From: Schistocephalus solidus
Lineage: Eukaryota; Platyhelminthes; Cestoda; Diphyllobothriidea; Diphyllobothriidae
Length of the DNA: 64,000 nucleotides
NCBI GenBank assembly: GCA_017591395.1
Contig: WEDG01004560.1
Span: 1-64,000 of the forward strand
Reading direction: 5' to 3'
Under the pieces are notes generated by a model. It saw nothing but the letters and a program-made list of their open reading frames with translations, did not search any database and had not been told where the DNA came from. Position numbers and translations under genes: made by a program. Positions 58,301-64,000 of the stretch are shown one piece after another. The first letter of the stretch is position 1; each line of letters opens with the position of its first letter.

Positions 58301-61300
58301 TCACAGAGGAGCTTCTTGCTGTCATTCTGAAGGGCTGAAAAGAGTTAATTACGAAAGCTTCTCATATTTGTCGATAAGAAGAGTATCATAGGCATCGAGA
58401 CAGATAAAACATTAACCAATTTTTTTAAGCACGCCTTCTAGAAATCAAGATGACTTGTGTTAAATTGTGATACTGAGCCGCAGGCAACATCATCTTAAAG
58501 TCATTTAAACACGCTAGGCTGCTGGCTGCGAAAAGAGCATGCTTCCAGTCACCTGCACACATATTCCGTTGTTCTTCCAAGATAAATACACAAAACATAA
58601 TTTCACATAAATTAGGCCGAAAGATAAAGCACGTTTTTTATCGCGCTAAATGTTCACAAGCTGCAAGAGATAAATAAAATCATAAGTTGCTCTACATTAT
58701 AAAGTAAACCACACGTAGTTGATGTGAGCGACGCTGTATGCTACATAAACAGCATTAATAATTAGACAGGTACGATGATTTATGAGTAGCAATCTCACGG
58801 TCTTGCGATATCTCATAAGAACAAACCTCTTCAAAACTGAAAATACACATTTCTCAAATAGTAAACTTGAAGAAGATTTACTCTGCTACCAAATGAGTAA
58901 ATAATGCATTATAAAAATATTATATCACAATAATACAATATATATATATATTCGAATATTATTATAATCCTTTCTACTCAAAACACGTTTCAGGATTTTG
59001 ATTAACATTTTATGAGATAAGCCAGTTACTGTACGTAAATTATGTATGTTCGTTCGAGCAAGCGGAAAGGAAATCGGCAAGTCTGTGACGATCAAGAAGA
59101 AATCTCAATGTCCAACAATGCCACGAAGATCTTCGCTCGCAGCTATCTCAGTCGTCTCAAAAGCCACCTGAAACACGGATGCCTCACGGAAAGCCACTGG
59201 TACTCCTGACGACAGAGCGAAAAGATCAATATGGATTTTGATGCCCCCCAACGACAGTAGAAGTGGCAAGAAATGCACTTTACCACTCTTCACCACGTCC
59301 GCTGACCTGACAAAATCCCTCCACGCCGCGATTGGCGACGAATTCTGGAAAATTATGCAGACATTCGGTTACCATGAGCGACTCCCTTACATGAGACGAA
59401 AGTTAGACCGTCCATTTAGACGATGTCTATCGTATGCTCCACAACCAGGTGGTGCCCGTCCCAGACAGGGAAGCAGTCTCACGAACATTCGAAGGGACCA
59501 ATGCGGTGAAGCAGGACTACGTAATCGCCCTCATCCTCGTTAGTCTCATGTTCTCCGCCCTCCTGATGGAAGCCTATGATGATGAGCGTCCTGAGAGTAA
59601 CATCGTCCCCAGAGCCATCGGCCAACTTCTTAAAAATCGGAGGATGCAAGCATCAACGTGGATATACAACAACGTGGATATAAACAACCACTATCTCTCT
59701 TCCTCTCTCTCCTCTTCCTGAAAGACTGTGTACGGAATGCCGCGACAGAAACAGACATGCAAAAAGCATGGTTCTTATCGTTTCTGGCTGCGCAAACTTC
59801 GGATTGACGATGAACATGAACAAAACGGTGGTCATGCACCAACTGGCACCAGAGGAGGAACATACTACGTCCAGGGTTAACGTGAATGGAACTCGACTTG
59901 CATCGGTGCACGAGCACGTCTGCCTAGGCAGTACTATCTCAAACAGCACTAGGATCGACCACGAAATGACCCACCGGATCTCAGAAGTTAGCCAGGCTTT
60001 CGGTCAGCTAGAGGGCTCAGTACGGTACCGCCACAGTCTTCGGCTCAATACGTCAGTCCTGACAATGCTACTCTATGGAGCGGAGACATGGATCACCTTC
60101 GCCAAAGAGGACAGGAAACCCAATCATTTCTACCTCAGGTGTCTTCAGAAAATACTGAAGCTACAGGTGTAGGTCAGGATACCCAACACAGAGATTCAGG
60201 ATGAAATCGCAACGCTCAACATTTAAGCCATGGTAAGGCAATTAAAACTCTGTTGGAGCTGTCGAGTGTTGAGAATGGACGACGAGCGACTACCCTAATG
60301 AGTATTCTACGACGACGTCGATACGGGTGCTCGTCAACAATAAGCAACGATGACGCTAAAAAGACACCCTGTTGACCTTACTTAAGGATTAACGAATCAG
60401 TCCGGTGATATTGGGAGGATTATGCCCCGGATCAACCGGTATCGCAAAGGACAGTGAAAACTGGAACAGATCGAAAGTCTCAAGCACATCCGACCTACAG
60501 CGTCACCACCTAACCCTTTCTACCATGTCGCCGTTGTCAACGGATATTCCACGCACGGATTTGACTCGTCAGACACCTTCGGACCCACCACAATGAGAAA
60601 AATACAACTCCATCTTCTGCCTCCACAGCCCAGACTGGCGCAAAGGCCACGAAGACTACGGTGATGACCACAAGCACCACTGGCGAACATACTCCTGATG
60701 CCCGGCCGTCAGCCACCAACCCCATCCTCACTGTCACGACCACTGCGGCGACGAATCATTCTCCCTCCACTCCCACCACCGGTGAGAACACTGAAACCGG
60801 CGAACAAGAATCTGGAGCCCCAACTGCCCAATACATTAAGCCATTGCCTGAACCTATTCGATCACAGGCATATCCATGGCAGCGACATATTAAACCCACC
60901 TTTTACATTCGCCCCCTCTCCTATCTCCAGCACTACCAAGTCCCGATCAACCAACGCTGACACCTCCAACAACATTGCAATCACCACCAACACAACAGCT
61001 ACCACCCTATTATGTCGAAATTGTCGCCGCACATAAACATCACGCATCGGTTTGGTCAATCACTAGCGAATCCTTCACACTGAAGCTGGCCAACCAGCGC
61101 CAGGAGTACCAACGAGCACCCGTTGCCCTCGCCTCAAATGTTCATACTACCTGCGAAGTTTCAGTCACCGCATGGGCCTACTCGGCCACATAAACCTCCA
61201 TGTAACCCTGCGTCAAAATACCGCAAACCATGTCGTCACTTCGAGGTTGCTTGTGTAGGCTCTAGACCACACCTTAAATGCTTACTGCAAACCCAGATTA

Positions 61301-61726
61301 GTGAGGCATTCACAAAAATTGGGTTAATCATTGCATGAAGGGTTCATCACCTAAGATCTTAACTTGATGCTGCTGCATGAGACCTTAGAGAAGACTGAGA
61401 AAGTAAAAATTGCGGAAGTGATATTAAGGACCTTTCTGCATCCCACAACGTAGGAGTTTCCAACGCCTACAAAAGCAGAAAAACGTAAGGCTTCTTGTAC
61501 ACGTCTCTCCCTCGTAAGGATTTCCTATTCACGGCAACCGTTCAGCTGGGTGTTGAAGTATGTAGAAGAATGATAGACTTTGGGAAAGTTAATTTGAATC
61601 ACCAAAGCAAAAGGTACAAAAGACTTACAATCTGGAGACTAGATAATTGGTATTTCTTCATGGCAAGTTCCTGTAAGTTCCCAATGTAGCCATCTGCACA
61701 GAGCGCTATGGAGATTGCAATGACAC
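46321..61726 (-). CDS. SLC35B3: Adenosine 3'-phospho 5'-phosphosulfate transporter, SLC35B3-like; last five exons
   Basis: Exons in order of translation: 61726-61629, 57933-57841, 55147-55036, 47276-47207, 46459-46321 (TAG stop). All have AG acceptors and GT donors and the phase holds throughout, giving the last 169 residues. SLC35B transporters carry PAPS, the sulfate donor, into the Golgi in exchange for nucleotide. Seen: DGYIGNLQELAMKKY (family ADAVIGNVQEKAMK), MAYSYVNGFLILFFYLVGG, EPITVFVYGSIFAVTGYFGI, VLLLVHHFGALPAVTVTTLR, KAVTIVLSFAFFAKPFAF and GYLWSGAMVAFGIYLSAYSK: the last four to five membrane helices of the ten-helix fold. The normally conserved TTGRKA reads TTLRKA. Introns are 3695, 2693, 7759 and 747 nt and hold LINE, SINE-like and AT-rich repeats. 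The N-terminal half was not found up to 64000 and should lie beyond the right edge. SLC35B2 is the alternative paralogue; the fit to SLC35B3 looked better from memory. Confidence 0.9.
46728..46990 (+). repeat. AT-rich dispersed repeat, copy in SLC35B3 intron
   Basis: Landmarks: ACTAAAGTAGGGTCGTAAAA, TGTCATGCAGC, GCAGGATGCCGGTTTTTGAA, CAGCCGCCTAAAAAG, AAAAATGACTGCTTCCATAG, GCATGCATTTTTCTCATTGA and TTCAAATATATTTTATAGAA. Confidence 0.7.
47495..47641. repeat. Fold-back inverted repeat
   Basis: GTCAAAGGAAGAAGAGGC (47495-47512) is matched by GCCTCTTCTTCCTTTGAC (47624-47641). Inside it, TTTATTAGGTGTCTGACGTT is matched by AATGCCAGACACCCAATAAA. The right arm has about 15 extra bases between these blocks. 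Confidence 0.8.
47715..48035 (+). repeat. AT-rich dispersed repeat, best copy
   Basis: Landmarks: AAGATTACTAAAGCAGGGTT, TTATCATGCAGCATAATC, GACGTCAGGATGCTGGCTTT, ACCGCCTGCGTAAATGATG, GGCTACTCAAGTAGTAGGCA, TTTTTCTAATTGATTTTCG, GAGATATATTTAATAGAAAC and TTGAAGAAAGGGTACTTTAA. The core CTACTCAAGTAG is a near-perfect palindrome. Confidence 0.75.
48958..49115 (-). repeat. Left arm of a spaced inverted repeat
   Basis: On minus it reads CTTGCTGACGTACCCTTTGT then GAGTTGGGTCGCATATTGCG and ATCTTGCC. This matches GCTGACGTATCCTTTGCTCC, GAGTTAGGCCGCATACGGCG and ATCTTGCC on plus at 49480-49530. Further in, both arms share a GGATAG(A)GT(T)AGGGTTAG-like stretch. Confidence 0.65.
49405..49530 (+). repeat. Right arm of a spaced inverted repeat
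   Basis: Partner of 48958-49115, separated by about 290 bp. The pair may be two opposite insertions of one short interspersed repeat rather than a single fold-back element. Confidence 0.65.
49531..51859. other. SLC35B3 intron, nothing further recognised
   Basis: Several open frames (for example 50060-50371 + and 51024-51404 +) may be decayed 5' parts of the RTE-like element that becomes recognisable at 51860, but I could not confirm this. Confidence 0.3.
51860..53350 (+). mobile_element. RTE-like LINE, heavily degenerate, in SLC35B3 intron
   Basis: Translating the plus strand in shifting frames gives family blocks in the expected order: a linker with FDDN (near 52028), a block around 52250-52380 (GPKRKEQ..., then MEKSQSPKR), the RT palm remnant at 52560-52620 (ADLTKVDDTGNCDGIRKVM, where intact relatives have a KAFDTVNR-like motif), NDCALNITPE near 52810, and a zinc-finger-like tail around 53040-53350 (CGTAT CGGCTTGGA stretch). 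Stops and indels are frequent, so this is an old insertion. It is antisense to the host gene. Confidence 0.65.
53575..54290 (-). repeat. Two GACAGAGTC-family repeats in tandem
   Basis: 53575-53740 carries CCTCCAGTCTTCGTGGTTCT and the following blocks. 53935-54290 is a longer copy with GGGATAACTCGGTCCCCCTC, CAGACTGCAATGACTCCCAC and GTCAGCCACTGCGCTCACGT. Both are inverted relative to the copies at 32763 and 35395. Confidence 0.6.
56730..57030 (+). repeat. AT-rich dispersed repeat, copy with perfect palindrome
   Basis: Landmarks: TTCTGAAATGCG, ATCGTGCAGCATTATTC, GGCGGCCTGCAAAAACTAAA, AAAAATGACTACTTAAGTAG, CAGGACGTTTTTTCATTAAT and CTTGAAGAAAGGGTATTTTT. The core CTACTTAAGTAG (56890-56901) is a perfect 12-bp palindrome. 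Confidence 0.75.
57934..59239. other. SLC35B3 intron, AT-rich
   Basis: Includes a short TATATATATATAT run near 58939-58952. Nothing else recognised. Confidence 0.35.
59240..61200 (+). mobile_element. RTE-like LINE 3' half, degenerate, in SLC35B3 intron
   Basis: Blocks in order across shifting frames: FWKIMQTFGYHERLP (59340), NAVKQ and LMFSALLMEAYDDERPESN (59480-59600), CANFGLTMNMNKTVVMHQ (59790), VCLGSTISNSTRIDHEMTHR, LLYGAETWITF (60070), HFYLRCLQKILKL, RMDDERLP (60275), a Thr/Pro-rich linker (60600-60960) and an eroded zinc-finger pair (about 61010-61200: CRNCRRT and HRMGLLGH-like). RT catalytic residues are not all recoverable. Same family as 33720 and 51860, and antisense to the host gene. 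Confidence 0.8.
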
Positions 61727-62389
61727 CTACAGAAGCAATAAACACGCAATCATCTTTTTGTTGCATTTAACGTAGAAGATTTCGTCTTGTTGCACGTAAA
61801 GACGCAGAAAAGCAGCCAGAATGCAGGATTGCCTGAGGAAGAAAGCTTTCCAAAACACGTCTTCTACAGAGGGTGCAGGAGCGAGGCAGCGTAACCTGTG
61901 TCAGACGCAAAGCGGTTGAACAAACCGTGCAAGCCAGATCAAGTGATGCTTATACTTAGGCTTACAATATTGAGCCTGGTCAGAGCCAAGTATTCACCTG
62001 TTCAATTCCACTGAAGCAAGAAAGAAGGCAGTAAAGACGAGGGGGATCTATCCGGTTGGTCAGTCAGTAACCCGTAAAATGTTTGCGTGCTGGAGATACG
62101 TTCGACCAAGAGGGACTCAGATCAGGTCACCGTACGATCGAGCCCCTAACGACTACCGTACATGGCAGTGTGATGAAATGCCTAGGCGTAGGCTATGCAC
62201 CGAGCCAGCCAGTGAGTTCCATTTCACCAACAGGTGGCTGGTAGGCTCGGGCATTCGACGGGTGCATGGGAGCGAAGAGAGGGTGAGGTCGACACTGGAA
62301 CGCCATCTGCACAGGAAACCAGCAGACTTCTCACTATAATCAAGCTAACGCATTCGAACCTATCCTGATGCACTACATATCAGGCTTCA
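61727..62389. other. Upstream of the first visible SLC35B3 exon
   Basis: I looked for the preceding exon of the transporter on the minus strand and did not find it. 62080-62340 resembles 35740-35880 in parts (GGTGGCTGGTAGGCTCGG, then TCTCACTATAA), suggesting another composite repeat. Confidence 0.35.
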
Positions 62390-62760
62390 AAACCTGCCAA
62401 CTGAAATGGAAATTTGGTCCTTCTGTCAGGACGGAGAGTCAAACTGCAGTAGTTCTTTCTTGCTGCGGCCTCTATGGCCTCATCTCGGATCCAAGCCTCC
62501 CTTTTCCTGTTTCCATGTAGAGCTGGTCCAACATGCACGAACCCAGTCGTGTGTGGAGCGTGTAGATTGGCTGCTTAATTTTTTCAGCCACTGCACCCCA
62601 GCCCGTCGTCGGTCTTACTGACACAGTCTTGCCACCGGACCCAGGAGGGTGAGGGACAAGAGGGTGCAACAGGTGCTTCGAAATTGTGCTATTACTACAA
62701 ACTAATTCACGCGCAAGTCACCGTCTCGCGGCAACTACCTCGTGGGTAGACATCATCGCT
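62390..62760 (-). repeat. GACAGAGTC-family repeat, long copy
   Basis: Plus-strand landmarks: AAACCTGCCAACTGAAATGG, GTCAAACTGCAGTAGTTCTT, TATGGCCTCATCTCGGATCC, TTTTTTCAGCCACTGCACCC, GTCGTCGGTCTTACTGACAC and AATTCACGCGCAAGTCACCG. Confidence 0.6.
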
Positions 62761-63669
62761 CGCGATCGTCAAACTGGCCTGTTGGAAGGACACCAAGCAT
62801 ATTGTTAACTCGAAGCACACATTGGGTTTTTACTGGAAGTTTGAACAAAAGAGTGAAAGACCGTAGAACAGCATCACCACCATCATCGCCCGCATCACGA
62901 AAAAGTCTTTTCAGCGGGCGTTCTTTACTTTATAACGAACCGTATGAACGGCCAACCAAAACGAATATGTGCGAAGAAGCAACAACCTCCGAGCCTGATA
63001 GTCGGTTTAAATTAAAGGTGTCACCTAAGAGACCAATCATAAATACCTCGAATACATGACAATGAGTATTCAAAGATGGCTCAAGAGTTCCGCAAGGGTG
63101 AACTCTAACATGCATGTAAGCGGTCGCTATAAGTCAGAATTATTCTGCTTTCGGGTGAACTAATTTTTAAGAGCGTCACTCACAAACCAATAGTGGCATG
63201 GTTTTAAGTGGTTTTACGCTAATATATTGAGATATTGTCTGGGCATTTCTAGTAAAAAGCTTATTCGTGCGCCAGTTTTCTGTTTTGAACTGAATGATAA
63301 ACGAATCGACTAAGTAGCAAACGATCTCGTATACAAGAACGGAAAAAGTGGGTTTGCTTTTCGAAATTCAACGGTAACAAGAAGACTGGCGAGAGAGGAC
63401 CATAAGCGACGTTCAATTCACGTAGTTGACTTTAAGTGGCGCGCACAATCCTACGAGCCATCGCGTTTGAATTTCGGAGGTAATTACAAAAACATGGTAG
63501 AAATAGACGACAGCTAGTAATACATCCTTGAAAATGTGGTTTACGGGCGGAAAATTAGCCTTCAACGTGAGCCTGCAGCTGCTCATGTATGAAAAAGTCA
63601 AAGATGTAGGGAAGGGGATTAAAGAAAGAAAAAAATGGCGTCGTCGGACCTTCGAATAGCTTTGCAGTG
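62761..63669. other. No feature recognised
   Basis: AT-rich. A 61-codon minus frame at 62930-63115 has no motif that fits the missing transporter exons. Confidence 0.3.
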
Positions 63670-64000
63670 AAATATTACCGACAAAGAAAGGAGAAACTGG
63701 AATGCCCCCTTCTGGTTTATTAGCGCTCATGAGCCAGCCATACACAACCCTAGGCGTTGTACCAACCCAGGCTCCATGATAAGAGCATTGGACTTCTTAT
63801 CAACAGGTTGCGGGTTCGAGCCTCGGGTGTTGCATCCCCTGGGATTGGGTATGACTGGCTGATAACGGCTAATGAGACAAAAATGGCCATTGTATTCTCC
63901 CTTGTCTTTGTCGGCAATGTTAATCTGCCGCGAGCCCCAAGGGAGAACAGAGGGAGTGAGTCCTGTAACCGATCGGTGAGCGCCTGTCAACAAATGCGAA
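63670..64000 (+). mobile_element. tRNA-derived SINE with inverted partial copy in front
   Basis: 63670-63768 is a minus-strand SINE body fragment. From about 63770 a plus-strand copy follows: an eroded head ending GGTTGCGGGTTCGAGCC, then GGTATGACTGGCTGATAACG, AAATGGCCATTG, TTTGTCGGCAATG and GTGAGTCCTGTAACCGATCG. The middle segment with GCCGCTGTGCGGCTGCTGG is missing. The copy runs to the window edge. Confidence 0.75.

Noticed and set aside
63413..63745. 110-codon minus-strand frame considered as an upstream SLC35B3 exon
   Set aside because: Its start lies in an inverted SINE fragment and no transporter motif is present.
1..64000. Bacterial features such as operons, CRISPR arrays or phage
   Set aside because: All recognised genes are spliced eukaryotic genes and no spaced direct-repeat array was seen.

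Overview
The window is eukaryotic: genes are split by GT-AG introns and surrounded by dense, mostly dead transposable elements. The retroelement families, introns of only 31-40 nt at the 5' end of one gene, and the level of protein divergence point to a parasitic flatworm. The RTE-like elements ending in C2H2 zinc fingers, and one dispersed repeat, resemble repeats I associate with diphyllobothriidean tapeworms (Spirometra, Dibothriocephalus, Schistocephalus). That attribution is from memory and is moderate confidence.

Layout. 1-15290 is a nest of CR1/Jockey-like non-LTR retrotransposon (LINE) copies in both orientations. The best, 8149-12288, keeps an ORF1 with an RRM-like domain and an endonuclease with its catalytic residues. 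16127-20822 (+) is the ten-exon gene for chaperonin subunit CCT theta (CCT8), complete except for one apparent extra G. 23492-27769 (+) is a four-exon DNAJC11 gene. 28321-29180 (-) is a small four-exon gene, reconstructed here from splice sites and reading phase, that I cannot assign. 46321-61726 (-) holds the last five exons of a SLC35B3-like PAPS transporter; its 5' exons appear to lie beyond the window.

The rest, including the large SLC35B3 introns, is filled with repeats: a tRNA-derived SINE family whose copies often carry an inverted extra piece, an RTE-like LINE family with C-terminal zinc fingers, a dispersed family of about 200-550 bp containing the block GACAGAGTCAAGAAGACCGG, an AT-rich family of about 300 bp with a palindromic core, one long ACT microsatellite and several fold-back structures.

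The host genes do not form a pathway. CCT8 folds actin and tubulin in the cytosol, DNAJC11 belongs to mitochondrial membrane organisation, and the SLC35B3-like protein should import the sulfate donor PAPS into the Golgi. The unassigned small gene is convergent with DNAJC11. All exon calls were made by eye from homology, splice motifs and phase; none was checked by alignment or transcript data.
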